This document shows, piece by piece, positions 22,105 through 36,100 of a DNA stretch of 64,000 bases. The notes below the pieces were generated by a model. It saw only the letters and a program-made list of their open reading frames with translations, was not told the origin of the DNA and did not search any database. Origin of the DNA: Cliona cf. orientalis (lineage: Eukaryota > Porifera > Demospongiae > Clionaida > Clionaidae). Where the stretch lies: the NCBI GenBank assembly GCA_963930775.1, contig OZ005707.1:6758001-6822000 (forward strand), read 5' to 3'. The position numbers were made by a program, and so were the translations under genes. Numbering within the stretch: the first letter of the stretch is position 1; every line of letters starts with the position of its first letter.

Positions 22105-25100
22105 GCAGATCCTTGATGCCACTAGGAAAGGAAACCTGTCTCGATACATCAACCACAGCTGTGACCCCAACTCAGAGACACAGAAGGTGAGCAAGCTATC
22201 ATTCTACCATACCTACACTGCTGCTGTCACCATAGAGCTCTATGAAGCTAAATATAGTTGCCCTCAACTATATATATACATGTACTACCTTCCTGGACAC
22301 TGATTATAAAGTGCATGTACATGACTACATGTATGTACATTGTTACATTGTCTTTTGTTATTGTTTCTTTCTTCAAAGTGGACGGTGAATGGTAAGCTGA
22401 GGATTGGGTTTTTCTCCGTGAGGGATGTTGAGGTCAGCGAGGAACTCACCTTTGACTACAAGTTTGAGAGATTTGGGTGAGTAGCTTTAGATAAGCTACG
22501 AAATCTGAAATAGCAAAAAAAATTTTTTTCCCCAAAACTGGCTATGTACATAATAATATGTTCCAAATTTTCATACAAAAATTTTTATTTTCTGATTATG
22601 AAGAAAATCAATTATTTTACTCTGTCTCTCATTGGTTGCAGTGATGTCGCTCAGAAGTGCTACTGCGGGAGTGCTAATTGCAGGGGCTACCTCGGTCAGA
22701 CCAAGCAGACCCCGGCCACGCTAAAGGTCGTGACCTTGGACCGTGAGCTCGGGTCCCCCCGTAGTCCCAGCAGCTCTCGGAGAAGACCTCGCCAGAGGAT
22801 ACAGAGCGATGCTGACTCAGCAGTAAGTCCAGAAACTTCCAACTCTGTTTAGTAATAGCATGTCATGCGATGATTACTGTGTGTGAGAAATCCCCTAAAA
22901 AGTAGCCCCTTTATGCTGGCTGTAATAATAGTTTTGCATATTTTACATACAAGTTGGAAATTAGTCAAGGGTCTGGGGGTCTATTAAGCCCTTGGTAGCA
23001 GTCATAACTGATTAGCTATCATAAAATAATATTGCATTCTCACCCCCCCCCCCCCCCCCCCCCCCCCCCACTTGTCTAGTTTGAGAAGGAGCTGTATGAC
23101 ATCGTTGGTTCTAGCTGGCGCCTGAAGAGCAACGATCAGACCCTCGCCTTCTGTCGACTGATGCTCCAAGCCGAGTCCCCAACTCAGAGGATCATGCTCC
23201 TCCAGGTGCTGCAAGCCACTGATGATACCTACTTGAAGAAGTTCATAGGTTTTCACGGCTTGAGGCTACTGTGGAGCTGGATGGTCGATTCATCTGACCT
23301 CGACTCATCGGAGGGACTCCAGTTTAGGATGCAGGTAAGGAGAGTCAGTGAGATAGGTGTGCAGGGATTTACCGTATAGCCGGAAATATTGGCGGGAATT
23401 AAATTTGGCGGTGGAGCCCAAAATCGCTATAATAATATTATAATATTATTGCAAGAATATTGGCTGATTTAAATTCGGCGTTTTGATATGGGATCGCCAT
23501 ACATATTATATGCAAGTAGGAAATTTTGGCGGATTTTAATTTGGCGGTTGTAATATAGACCGCCAAACCGCCAAATTTTCCAGCTATACGATACTTAAGT
23601 GGGTGGGAAGGATGGGGGACCCCAAGAAAATATGATTAAAAAAATTCTTATGATTATGATGTGACAGGTACTTCAGACACTGAACCACCTTCCAATCACC
23701 AGCAAAAACCAACTGGATGACAACAAAATCCTCCAGGTCGTCAAGAGGTGGGCAGAGCATAGTCATATCCATAGAAACAAGCCAAGCTCAGAAGAGGAAT
23801 CTGTTGTCAGCTCTCATCAGCAACCATCCTCAACCGATGAACAGCTAGAGGCAACTGTGGTGGTCACTGAAGCTGATAGTCGATGTGAACCGGCCACTAC
23901 TGATCCGGAATCGAAGCAGGAAGTGGGTGTGGCCAGTGAGGAAGTGGGTGGAGCTACAGAGGAACCTATTCGAGTCGAAGAAAATCTAAAGGAAGAGAAA
24001 GAAGGGGCTACAGATGCAACAAGCATGATGGAGAAAAATTCAAAGGAAGAAGTAGCTTCAGAGGCGCCTGTTGTCATGGAGGATGAGCTGAGAGAAGAGA
24101 AGCAAATAGAGACTGGAACTCTAGAGACATCGGTCACGGTGGAGGAAGATTCAAGATCTCAAGAAGAGAAGGAAGGAGAGAGCAAAGCTTCAGAGGTACC
24201 AGTCGCGATGGAACAAAAACCAGGAGAGGAGAGGGAGACAATAGATGAAGCAAGAGATGCATCAGTTTCGATAGAAGAAAGTCCAAAAGGTCAAGATCAG
24301 AAGGAATGTGTGACTGAAGCTTCAGAGGCACCGGCCATGATGGAAGAAGGGCTAAGTGAGGAGGGAGAGGGAGAGGTACCAGCCGTGGTAGAAGGAGGAC
24401 CAAGGAAGGAGAATGGTGGAGATACCAAGAAACCAGAACTAGATGGTCCAAAAGAGGAGAAAGAAGGAGTGGGTGAAGCTTTAGAAACACCAGCCATGAT
24501 TGAAGGAGGACCAAGGGAGGAGAAAGAAGGGGTCGCAGTCATGACAGAGATGGAGGGAAGTCCAACAGAAGAGAAAATGGAAATTGGTAAAGAAGAACCA
24601 TCTACTGAAGCATCAGTCATGATGGAAGAAAGTCCAGAGGAGGCAGTAGAGGGGATGGGTGAAGCTACTGATGCATCAGTCATGAAAGACGAAAGTCCAA
24701 ATGGTCAAGATGAGGAGGAAGGAGAGTGTGAAGCTTCAGAGGCATCTTTTGCCATTGAGGAAGACGTGACAGAGAAGGAAGATATGACTGGAAATGGAGA
24801 GACATCATCTGTTGTTACAGAACAGAACAGTCCAAGAGACAAAGAGGTGAGTGGAACTACTACAGAGGCGCCAAACATGATGGAAGATGATCTAAGGAAG
24901 GAGGAGGAGAAGGGAGAGGTTGGGGCCGGCGGTGAGGAGGCTTCAGAGGCACCAACCGTGATGGAGGAAGAGCCAAAGGAAGAGAAAGAAGGGGAGAACA
25001 GAGCTACAGAGACACCTACCACCATAAAAGAAGATGAAGGTCCAATGGAGGAGGAGAAGGAAGGAGTGAGTGAACCTACAGAAATATCAACTGCCATACA

Positions 25101-28100
25101 AGAAGAGCCAAGGGAGGAGAAAGAAGATGTGGGTGGAGCTTCAGAGGCACCAGCTACAACAGTAGAAGGCCCTAAAGAGGAGGTGAAAGATGGAGATGAT
25201 GGAATTTTGGAGATACCACCAATGGAAGGGTCAGCAGAGATGGAGGGAAAGGAATCTTGTGAAGCAGAAGCTCGAGAGGCAGATAGTGCCACTATGTCTA
25301 CCCCGCCAGCTGAGAGTGCCGTCAGTGAAGGAGTGGTGGGTGTGGTCACAAAGGGAGACGATGACATCATCAAAGAGGAAGGAGAGGAGCCAGGATCTTG
25401 TGAAGCTGAGGCTAGAGAGCAGAGCGGCTCGGAACACTCCCAGGACGAAGGTCAATCATGTGAGGCAAGCCAGAAGCTGATAGCAGCTGCCGAGGGTCTG
25501 CTCAAAAAGTGGGAGTCGCTCAAGGAGATCTTCAGAATACCAAAGAGGACACCCCAGGTAATTAGTGTTTGTAACACATGATATGCATGTTATAATAATA
25601 ATTATTATGAATATTCTGGTTAGATTGATTGGCTTAATACTCGGGGGGGGGGGGGGGGGGGGGGCTTCCCCTCTGATTGCCTGTCCCATGCATTTCCTGT
25701 GGGTGTGTACATCGCTACATTCTTAGCTGAAACCCACAAGCACGCCATAATGAGTCAAACTATAAGAGGGAAGTGGCGATCGCTGATTATCATTGCATTA
25801 AGAAAGAGAAAAAACAACAATTTTTGAAAGGGCACTTCTTTATGTTAGAGAATGTAAGCCCCTATACATTAATAGTAATGCTTTAAAATATGTCGTGTTG
25901 AGCGGTCCATATCGTTAGCCTTGAGATGCTATGTGCCACCTTATGTGAAGGCTTTGTCCCCCCCCCCCCCCACCCGCCAAATGCACAATTCCCGTACGGT
26001 GGCTCATGAGTACATCTCATACCGTCCATCCACACCTTACATTTATTGCCTTACCTACAGCGCAAGAAACCTAGCCCTGATCCACAGTCGTCATCGTCAC
26101 TAGGAGAAGACGATTCAAAGGAGACGGACGAGATGGATGAGGAGGATGTCCTTCTTCCGTCTAGCTCAAGGAGAAGCAGCAGCCGGCACCCGAGTAGCAA
26201 GGATCGCCACCAGACCAGTCGCCACTCCAGCCCACATGAGAGGAGGACGGAGAGACAGACGGACAGACAACTAGACCGTAACAGGTAATAATAATGTGTA
26301 TTATCGTAACATCTCTGCAATGAATTTCATTTGTATGCTCAAGCTGTTTACAGTTACATGTACTTAATATACCTTAGGGCTACGATTATTTGCGGGTACA
26401 AATTTTAGCGGATTTTGCAAATAGTGCATTTAGCGGGTACTCATTTTAGCGATTTTTTTCAAAATTAACATTCTATTTATTTGAAAATGTTGAAAATTTT
26501 AATATTCGTGGGTATTTTTTTTAGCGAAAATTAGGTAAATCGCTAATTTTGCTAAATTTAGTACCCGCAAACAAAAGTGTCCTTAAGGTAGACTGTAGTG
26601 TCTGGTGACGTGTATAATCAATACAAAATTCTTTATCTTTGGAAATTTGAAAATTCTGCATTAACAAATTTTTCCATTTTTGTTCCAGGGCTCGTCACCG
26701 TAAGGGTCTCCTTCCGACTCCGAAGCGATCTCCCCTCACCTCCTCCTCCCCCTCCCAACGTATCTCTGCCGCCGCTGCCGCTACAGCTGCCGCCCTCCCC
26801 GTAGCTCCGCCCATAACCACACCCCCAATCAACCCCGCCCTCTCATACCCCCTACCCTCCACGGTGGCTGGCTACACAGGCAGCCACGCCCACACATATA
26901 CCACCAACTTCACAGGCACTGCTCCGGTTCAGAACACTGTCATTGTGCAGCAGCCTGGACAAAGTGTCTACGTCCAACAACAGGTAATTAAAATTAATAC
27001 AGTCCCGAGTCGATCTATTCTCGATAATAATATTATAGTTGATCCCCTTACAGAGGGCCTCCACTATATTCCTGAAACGCGTTAATTTCGTCCACAAAAT
27101 TTTTGTGGTAGAAATTTTCGTGTAACAATATTTTTGTCAACTTCAAGCGCACCATATATTATATTCGCTATATTATTATAAATTATTAGTACAGGTAAAC
27201 TATTTTAGCGTAAAGTATTTCGTCACTTTGCTTTGTGTAAAATGAAAAAAATTTTAATAACAAAAATTTCATGAATTACGGTAGACTAGGTATTCTGTGA
27301 ATGTTGAAATTTCAAATTCACGTCTAAAATACATGTTCATAATATAGGTATTTCAAGATGGTCTCAAAACTACAATCCTTCCCACTCAATATGCCCCGCC
27401 CACCCAGCGCCCACCACTCCAGCAACCAGCCACTCAGCAGTACGTCCAACTAAACCCCACCCACCTCCCCTCCCTCCCACCCCTCCCCACGGCACAAGCT
27501 CCCCCAGCGACAGCCTACACACAGCTGACTCAGCAAGCAGGAAGTGGTGCTGGAATTATCCAAAATCCCATTCCAGTTCCGGCAGCTTTAGCTCCACCCA
27601 CTGGATTTGTTGCTGGCCCCGCCCCTGCTGCCATGGCAACGAACAATGTGGCTACTCTACAGCCACAATACTACCAACAGGTATATAAGGCTAATCAGCG
27701 CAGAAATCAAAAATAAAATTCTGAATTTTTTGCATAATTTCGTAGAATTTACTGTTTTCACACATGTACACTCACAAGCAGACTCAGCAGCCACAGCAGC
27801 TGTTTGTTCAATCGTCTCTATCCAGCTCACTAATTACAGGGACATCCCTACTCCCCCAGCAACAGCAGCAACAACAGGCCCTATCTACGGTCGATCCAAA
27901 TCCCCTAGCATTGGCCCCCTTGCCTCCCCCTCCCCCTGATGAAGAAATTGACCTCCCCCTTAACTGGAAAACTGCCAGAGATTCGAATGGAAAGATATAC
28001 TATTATCACTCCATCACACGAAAGACACAGTGGGAGAGACCAACTGATAAAGATGCCGAAGGTACAATCACCATGGACTTAGGAACTCCAGAACCGGAGA

Positions 28101-29162
28101 GCGAAAGTGAGGGGGATATGTCGAAAATTGCACCTAGGGGACCAAGAACTCCTCCCCCTGACTACTCTGATGGGGAGGAGAGGATGCCTCGTACTCCCGA
28201 GGGATCGCCACCATCGCTGAGAACAATGGCTGCCAAACGACACAAGGGACCGAGAACTCCTCCTTCACCGTCTCGCTCTGGCTCTTCGAGGCACAAGAGT
28301 CGAAGGTCAAAGTCAAAGCATAAGAGGCGGAGTGGAAGTAGAAGTTCAAAGGTGAAGGGACCGCGGACACCCTCTCCCCCTCCTGCTAGTGGGAGGAGCC
28401 CCGTACGGTCACATGATGTGTTACTAAAACACTCACGTTCTCCTTCACTGCCCGTCAAGGATGAAGGCCACACCCTCTCAAATGTTATTACATCACCAAC
28501 GTATGCTGATCTGTCGCCTACTTCAATTAGTCCCAAACTCCAAATTGATGAAAATGAGAACAGTAGTATTGTAGAAGAAAAATCATTAACAACCGTAGAA
28601 TGTAGCGAGTCACAGGTAGAAAAGTCTGGTTCTAATGACAACTCACCTATTCCCAAACCCGATTCTCTAAAATCATATTCCCCTATCCCCATTCCCGTTT
28701 CACAACACTCACCTTCAACTGGAATTCACTCCTCTCCTCTCTATTCTTCCTCGCAAGAGCACTCGCCCCTTAATTTGAGCCTCACTAGTGACCCGGGAGG
28801 AGGGGCGGAGCCTCAGGAGTCAGCCCCGCCTCCCAGGAAGAAGCACAGGGGTGAGAAGAAAGCGAAAAGCAAGGCCAGCAAGACCAAAGAGGAATATCGC
28901 CACAAAGTAAGTGTATGCGTGTGCCCTAGCTATGATAATTATATTAGGAAGCATCGTTTGGCATTGCCAGCTCATTGGAGCAATAGTATTATGGCTTTTT
29001 TTGGATATCGTAATTAATTTTGCTTCTCGTTATGGTCGTGGTATTACCCATATAAGGAAGAAGCTGGTATCCTAAGGTTGTCATTCTTGCTGTAGTTCAT
29101 TTCCTTCTTTTGCTGTCTAATTGACTTATACACGATTCAAAATATTCACCATCCACCCTCAC

Positions 29163-29246
<84 letters not shown>

Positions 29247-29576
29247 GTCATGTACAGCTGTCGAAGGTGGTCACTCACTGTCTAGATCAGCATCGAAAGT
29301 CGGACTGTAAATATGGAAGAATCACTTGTGCAGATGACTTCAAGTACCTTGCTAGAAAGGTAGGGATTGTAGCTATATAAATATAGAATATTATGTCTTA
29401 ACTACCTTTTGAATTCTCTCTCTCAGTTGACCTATGGTCTTGCTGAGAAGGAGTTTCAGAGGAAAGGAGGGGCTAAATTGGACTTGACAGACTCTGTTAA
29501 AGCAAAAGTTAAGGACTATATCCGCCAATACATGAAGAAATTTGGCATAGTTTATCATAGAACATCAAGCCCTTAG
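20687..29576 (+). CDS. SETD2: Histone H3K36 methyltransferase SETD2
   Basis: Trimethylates H3K36 during transcription elongation, docking on phosphorylated RNA polymerase II. Nineteen exons: 20687-20724, 20795-20822, 21015-21103, 21193-21257, 21331-21394, 21504-21555, 21624-21700, 21791-21914, 22109-22186, 22379-22476, 22642-22822, 23080-23334, 23668-25557, 26061-26284, 26689-26983, 27348-27680, 27779-28906, 29258-29359, 29427-29576; 5,271 nt, 1,756 residues (human 2,564). AWS about 65-112 (ACGETCLNRLLMIEC); SET about 114-237 with GWGLRA, EYCGEV and YINHSC (NHSC 194-197); post-SET CYCGSANCRGYLG. Then a TFIIS-N-like helical region (about 299-420), an acidic repeat block (about 447-1010), a Pro/Gln-rich region, WW (about 1356-1387, LPLNWKTARDSNGKIYYYH) and the C-terminal SRI domain (VVTHCLDQHRKSDCKYGRI, then RKLTYGLAEKEFQRK). 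The long disordered N-terminus of vertebrate SETD2 is missing, unless an upstream exon was overlooked. Confidence 0.93.
23043..23069. repeat. Poly-C run of 27 nt at a SETD2 splice acceptor
   Basis: Twenty-seven consecutive C, then ACTTGTCTAG and the exon at 23080. The run occupies the place of the polypyrimidine tract. Confidence 0.85.
23372..23591. mobile_element. MITE family F (single copy in window)
   Basis: A 220 bp foldback element in the SETD2 intron 23335-23667. Left end CCGTATAGCCGGAAATATT and right end AATTTTCCAGCTATACGA are inverted repeats, flanked by TA at 23370-23371 and 23592-23593. Internal GGCGG/CCGCC inverted motifs recur (TTTGGCGGT, ACCGCCAAA). Confidence 0.85.
23857..25500 (+). 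repeat. Degenerate acidic amino-acid repeat in SETD2 exon 13
   Basis: About 540 residues of Glu-rich degenerate repeats with a core like EASEAPxMMEExPxEExEG at irregular spacing of roughly 25-35 residues. Examples are EASEAPAMMEEGLSEEG, EASEAPTVMEEEPKEEKEG and GASEAPATTVEGPKEE. At the DNA level the purine-rich plus strand produces long antisense frames, which are not genes. Confidence 0.85.
25643..25664. repeat. Poly-G run, 22 nt
   Basis: Uninterrupted run of 22 G in the SETD2 intron between exons 13 and 14. Confidence 0.85.
26372..26588. mobile_element. MITE family C, copy 2
   Basis: In the SETD2 intron 26285-26688. Flanked by TA (26370-26371 and 26589-26590). Nearly identical over its length and in the same orientation as 11953-12174; both contain TTTTTTTCAAAATTAACATTC and end TACCCGCAAACAAAAGTGTC followed by CTTAAGG. 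Confidence 0.9.
27078..27281. mobile_element. MITE family D, copy 1
   Basis: In the SETD2 intron 26984-27347. The right end AATTACGG is followed by TA; the left end near GCGTTAATTTCG is diverged. The complement of CGTGTAACAATATTTTTGTC and of the following GCGC segment is found in copy 2 at 45267-45458, so the two are inserted in opposite orientation. The left boundary is approximate. Confidence 0.7.
29165..29244. repeat. (CA)n microsatellite, about 80 bp
   Basis: A pure CA dinucleotide run in the penultimate SETD2 intron, ending 13 bp before the acceptor AG at 29257. Confidence 0.95.
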
Positions 29577-30197
29577 TCCACATAATAATATTATTATATC
29601 ATGACATTATGTTGAGTTCTTTTTACTATTATGAAGAATGTTCACATTTTGTATGCAAAAACAATGCTGAAAATGAACAATCGAGTATTTGCGCATGCGT
29701 AAAATTTAGGTGCAATGTATTATTATTATGTAGGCGGGGTTGGATTGGCCACGCCTACTAGCTACACGTGCGTTTGAAATGGGCGAGGTTTGCTGAGAAT
29801 CGAATCGCTGGCCCGTTCGCCGAGTTTCCCCTCACTGTCACATGGTCGGAGCAGAAAGGTGATTATTAGCCTTCTCGGTGCATGCTCTCACAGCGTCGCA
29901 CTGCTAAACTCTTCGCGGTTTAGTATCTACCGTCGAGAAGAGAAGATACTCCCCGACTTCTCACTTTTTGAACTTGTCCCCCTCTCCGGCCTCTCCCTCT
30001 GATAAGACGGTTCTCTCTATCGCTCGCGCCCCGTTGGTGTCGCCCCATCGTGTGCCGTGCCGTGCCGTGCTGTACCGTATTTTGACGAGCCGAGCCGAGA
30101 CGAGACGGGGGTGACTGGTCGTCGGTGCGTCTTCTTTCAACGAGCAGTGTGCTTGCGTGCGTGCGTGAATTGACTGGGAGTTTGAGTGAAGCGATAG
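29577..30197. promoter_or_regulatory. SETD2 3' region and LARP4 promoter/5' UTR
   Basis: A same-strand 621 bp spacer. From about 29760 the sequence is GC-richer with many CpG (CGTGCCGTGCCGTGC, CGAGCCGAGCCGAGACGAG), as expected of a CpG-island promoter and structured LARP4 leader. No TATA box was recognised. Confidence 0.45.
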
Positions 30198-33100
30198 ATG
30201 GCCGAGACGGGACTCGTGGAGAACGTAAGTTTGTATACGTGTAGTGTAGGTAGCTAGTGTATAAACGTGGTAGTATCAAAAGATGCATGGAAGAATGTGT
30301 CTAGGTGTGAGTAGCGGCGAGCATTTTGTTAACTGTTGTCCCCTTAATGGCGTGATATTTCTAACCTTCGGCCACTTGCGCGTTTGATTCTCTGGAGTTG
30401 GAAGCCCGTTCATTGTTTTAGTCGGCGCGCTGTTGCGTGTGCCAGACTGCGTTCTATGCTGGTGCATGTAGCTAGCTGGCATGGGTGAGCATTATTGTTT
30501 GGCAGGGACTTCATTTGGAGGCCAGCTTTGTGTCCCCCACACATGGGCACGAAATCGAGTTTGGCCCCCCCAAAAAAATGACAATCCACGCGCCATACTT
30601 CATTATTGTATGCGGTGTGGCTGTGACGTCATAGGTTGTCATAGTAACGCTCCTTAGCTCGTGGTAGAGATAAGTACCTTCCCATGATCCCTATAGTCTG
30701 TGTGGTCTTCCCCAGAGCACACAATAGTACAACACTTGCTTCACCTACAGCCAGGCAGGATTTTGAATTTTTAGCAGCTACAGTCACATAGTTTGGCCAG
30801 CCCGAAACAGTGTATTTACACCAAATAATTTATTGCAAACCTTTCCTCCCCCCGTAGAAATTGACAGCCATTCGTGTATTTTTGTATAGCTATCAGTTCT
30901 GTGACATTGTGTGCACTAAGGGCAGATTTGTCAGTATTTGTATTCACCAATCGCACTATTTTACCTTCCCTCCCTCCCTCCCTCTCTTTCTCTCTCTCTC
31001 TTTTGTATGCTGATTATAGAGTTCAGAAAGTGGTTCTAGCAGCCAAAGCCAGGGGACAAGCAGTAACAGTAACGAGGGCTCCACACAGCAGTCCAGCTCT
31101 TCTCACCAGCATCAGTCTGCTAGTGAAAGGTGAGTGTGTGTATGTGTATGTGGTGTGTAATTAGCAGAGCACGCGAGTGCTCCATTCGTGTCATTTAGTT
31201 GAATAGAGTAGTTCACAAAGGGGACCAGTTAAAGCTCTATTGAGAGCAGCATACTGCCCGGGCCAGGCTTTAGTGCATACCGCCCTCATGCATAATGATT
31301 TTATGTAAATTTTGTTTGAGGAAATGTTATTTGCCTACAATCGTGTGTGAAATAGTTATAGCCCTATCTTATTGTACGTGGAGAGGGATTGATGTAGGAT
31401 TAATTTGCTAGGAGAAGAGGGGGAGGGGTCTTTGTGCATGGAACTCTGTCAAAATGCTTGAAATTTTAGATATTGAGGTTTGCTGTTTTTTTTTGTACTA
31501 ATGTGTTTTGACCTTGTATTCGCTTCTACTGCCCTCCCACCCACACATCTTTCTAACACTGCTCTTTCTCTCTCTCTCTCTCTCTCTCTCCATATGCCAC
31601 GATAGTCTTGAGGTACCCAAGCACATAGCTGTAGCTTCAGACGGAGGAATGGAGATGGATGAGGAATCACCTCTCGTTGTCAACCTTGATAAAAGGGGTG
31701 TCCCCTCTGGCAGCAGCGACATGCATTCTAATGAAGACAGTGAACTGAGTAGCCCCCCTCCGGACGACGGGTCAAGCGGAGGGGAACAGGTCTACGTTGA
31801 TGAGAGGAGCATGCCCCCTCCTCCCCCTCCCTACGTCTTGTCTCCCGCCAACGTGGTCCCCGTCATGGAACACGGGGGATTTATATCACCAGGGGCTCAC
31901 CCGCCAGTCCTTCTGATGACAGCCGTCCAGAGCGAAGGATTCTCATCAGATAGGGAACTGAACGAGACCCCGCTCCAGGGGGCAGAGCTAAGAAAGCAGC
32001 TCATCACTCAGCTCGAGTACTACTTCTCCAAGGAAAATCTCAGCTCTGATAAATACCTCTGTAAGCTTTGAGAGAGAGGGAGGGGGAGAGAGAATGTGTA
32101 CTTTAGCTAACTACCTTTCCAATTTTCCTCCCCCTGCAGCTTCTCAGATGGACGGTGACCATTATGTACCAATCTCCATTGTGGCCAGCTTCAACCAGGT
32201 AGGTAGCCATCGCTAGCTCCCCTCACTCACTCACTGCCTTGCGTGTGTACATCTGCGTCCTTTTCACACAATGCACCTGTCTTCATTGAAGCTTTTCTGC
32301 CATACAGATCATTTGCCTACACTATCTTTTCCTTTTGTCATGTTTATGTTTTCGTACAAGCTCTCGACAACCTGTAGCCACTACCGTACGTACATCTAGC
32401 CCCTTTATACTGTATCCTGTACATTTAATGAAGTATCAAGTCAATACATAGAGAGTGGTCCTATAGAACTAGCCTAGCTAGCGCGCTACCATGTTCCATG
32501 TACATGCACGAAGGCTGCACTATACAACTACAATGTACATGTGACAGATGATGCATGTTGCTGTCACAAATGTAATACACTACAAGTGTCTCTCTCTCTC
32601 TCTCTCTATCATAGTATTGTTTGGTTATGCAGGTCAAAAGACTGACCAGTGATGTCAATCTCATCCGTGATGCTGTCACAGGTAAGCCCCCCCACCACCC
32701 CAACCCAACCCACCCTCCCTAAGGTTAAGGTGGGCATAGCACTACTCTGTCATGTACTATAATTATTATATTATACATGCTATAATATGGTATACTCCAG
32801 TGGGCATCCATTTGTGCACATGTACATGTATATACATGTAATAGAGTGATTGTAGTTTCTGAGTCATTGATAATGTGCGTAGTTATCGACCATGTTTGTA
32901 CAGAGCTAGTCTGACCAGTTTCAGCATGAATGGGTTGCCCCTGCTATCTATTGACAAAATTTCACTTTTTGGCCCCTTTTCTTATTCCTTGAAATAGAAT
33001 CTAGCGTTCTTCAACTCGACGAGACAGGAGGTAAAGTTAGAGCTGTCCCTGAGAAGCGGTGTGTGCTGATCCTCCGGGAGATCCCCAAGAACACGCCTGA

Positions 33101-36100
33101 AAAGGTGCGCTGCAGTGTGTAGCGACACATTATAGGCTTGTGGTTAGAACTGACCCTAGCACTATCAACAGTATACTATTGTGACCTCTCATCCTGTGTG
33201 TATGTGTGTATTGTACCATGATATTGCAGGACATTACTGCGCTGTTTGCCAGTGACAAGTGTCCCAACTATAGCTCTTGTGAATTTGCTGACAATGACTG
33301 CTGGTACATCACTTTTGACTCGGAGGAGGACACGCAGAAGGTATATTAATTTTGGAGTATCTGCACGCAATTTGCACATTAATTTTAACCTGGACTGTTT
33401 ATGAAAGTGAACCTGTACAGAAGTGTGTGATCTTGTATCCCCTGTTTAAAGGGGCAGCTTGTGATAATATCCTGACCAGAGGGAGGTGTCCTCGTTTCGG
33501 TATTGATTATTGAGTCAACTTGAGGATGTTATTTTTGACAGCTTCTACTCGAAATTCGCTTTTTAGTCTGTGGGAAAATCACCATTATGTATTGTATTCA
33601 TTTGAGTGGATAGGGTGGATGAGTTTTGATAGTATCACATGGGGAGTTCACAGCTTGAGTACATGTATGCATTTTGAAGGAGGTTTTGCTGGTATAGCTC
33701 TTTCTCTCTCTCTCGTGTTCTTGCTGGTCTCGTTTGTTGGTTAGTGCAGTGACTACACTCTTATCAGTAAACGCTCCCTCTTTCTGTTCTTCTCAAGCTT
33801 GTAGGCTACATACAGACATAAACGTGGCATTGCTTGTGGGCTTATATGAGTGCAGTCCTCAAAAGGAAAGGAGGGGATTGGGGATTTAGAAAAGTGTCGG
33901 TGCTATTATTAGTGTGATTGCAGAGGGGCTTGACCAAATTTCCCCACGTCCTTTGTCACTTTGATGACCTAGCTTTGCCTAATTGAGTTAAACTCGCCAT
34001 CCACAAATATGCGTGGTCATGTATCAACCGTTCCTGCTCACAAACTACTCATTTAATTTTCCATACAAAAACATTTGTATTACTGTATGTATGTCCGTTT
34101 GTTGCAGGCCCACAAGTACTTGCGTGAGGAGGTTCGGGAGTTCCTCGGTCATCCAATACGAGCTAGGATCAAGGGTACCACGGTTCAAAGGTCATCGGGG
34201 ATGCCAAAGAAGAATCGGAATGTGACGTACCCTATGCAACCTGTTTACAATGGAACTCCACAGGTGAGACTTTGTTGTCATAACTGTCGGCGTGATGTCG
34301 CTTCCAATTATTGATGATGGGTGGAAATGTATCGTTATGTGTATATGGAGGGATGGAGAGAGAGAGAGAGGGGGGGGGGGGAGGGGAAGATGAATTAAAC
34401 AATAATTGAATTTGTGAGTGTGGTAATATAGCTGGTGCCTTTCCACTGACTGGCACTGGCAGTGGTTGTCCAAAAGTTTTTAACCACAAACCATCACAGA
34501 GAAGGTTCTAGACCCACACATACTAGTAGCTAGGGCTGCCAACATCCTCTGTTGTACATACATGCAGCAATGTTGCATGCTCTGTTGCATGTGATTGAAT
34601 TTTCTTGCCCAATCATGGATACTTGGTTTGTACTAACTATTGTTTGGCCTCCTAATATGCAGATGCCAGCATTCTACCAGCAGCCCCCAGGTCCTGGTGT
34701 GGTGCCATGGCCTCAAGCTACCTCTCCCGGAGGATATTTTGAAACTGCCGCAGCCGTTTCTGCTGCTGGAAATTTCGTGCATTTTGTTAACAATCCACCA
34801 CAGCAAGCCTTTGCAGGTAAGGGGGGGAGGGAGAGGGAGAGGGAGAGAGAGATCCGATCTTACTCATAGTTGTACGCATGTACTATAATCTGTATGTACA
34901 TTAATTCTGTGACACGCCATGTTGGCTTTACATCTACATAGTTCTAAAATCATTTCCCTTTTGTATATATTCATGTGATTCAGTCATCTACTGTGTCTAT
35001 AGTCAGTGTCAGATCTAAATACTATTAGAGTGAGTGGGCCTTGTCTGTCATGTGACAATGGGCTATAAAGGGGGGACCCTTGTGTTTCAGCGCTCGGAGT
35101 GGCTGGCTAAAATAATATCTTGCTATTCATAGTTCAGCCCTTACTGCATATGAATATTATACTATCGCCTATTAAATTTATTTGCCTTCTGCATGCTTCT
35201 ACCATATTAGGTCATGAGGCCCCATGTACATGTGTGTATGCTTTTTCTTATCTGCCAGTTAGGTACCTTGTAGCATGGTGCGCACCCATAGCTGTGTTGT
35301 TGTCCCGAGTCTGGTATGTTAATGGAGTTCTGTATGATGCAAGAATAAAGAAGCTATTTCTAAAATTAGTACAGTTGCCCTTTGCCAGCCAGTCAGTCAG
35401 CTTAGCTAAGCCTGTACTACATAAGAACCTATGAAATTTGAGTCCAAGCCTAGTTTCCTGTGTTTGGACTATTTGCTGCGGTGTAGTGGGTTCATCATGC
35501 TGCCCTACATGATGTACGTGTATGTGTGTCTGTATGTATGTCATTTGTGTGTGTAGGTATGTGCGTGCATTATTCCCAAAAATAACGGCAATGTTTGAGT
35601 GTCTGTTGGAATGATGAAATTAGCATAGTAACTACGCTCTTAGCTTATACAAACGTAGTAGGCTCACATATTTGCAAATAAGGCTATAGGCTTAAGTTAG
35701 GAAAATCATTATTAGCCCAGTTCAAATGGGGATGAGCCCATACCATACATACTATGTTCATACATTGTAATTCATACGATCATGTGCTTGCATATTATAT
35801 GTTCGCAGGTCCTCAGAATAGGTTTGCAAATGTTCCCCTCTATATGATGGATGGCAGTGAGCCCCCAGTTGGTGGGCGTGGCGGCGCTAGATCTGTTCCC
35901 CCTGGAGGCAACCCCCGGCCTCCCCACATGGACCGAGGCCACTCCCCCAGGCCCCTCCCTAACGGAGATATTCACAGTGAACGTGATCGTGTTCCAGAGA
36001 GAGGAGGAGGAGGGGGTGGGACAGGTGGGCGTGGTCAGAGAGGCAGTGGAGACCACTATTCAGGTGGTGGCGGAGGGGGAGGAGGAGGGCGATATCGGAA

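Noticed and set aside
24705..25373. Long minus-strand Ser-rich open frame (222 codons) and others near 23817-24683
   Set aside because: They mirror the purine-rich acidic repeat of SETD2 exon 13; the composition follows from the sense strand and no domain or splice context supports a gene.
31750..31900. PAM2-type motif in LARP4 (LSPANVVPV)
   Set aside because: Only loosely similar to the PAM2w consensus; not annotated as a site.
35120..35434. 104-codon frame within a LARP4 intron
   Set aside because: No similarity recognised and no coding signature; the exon before and after join in phase without it.
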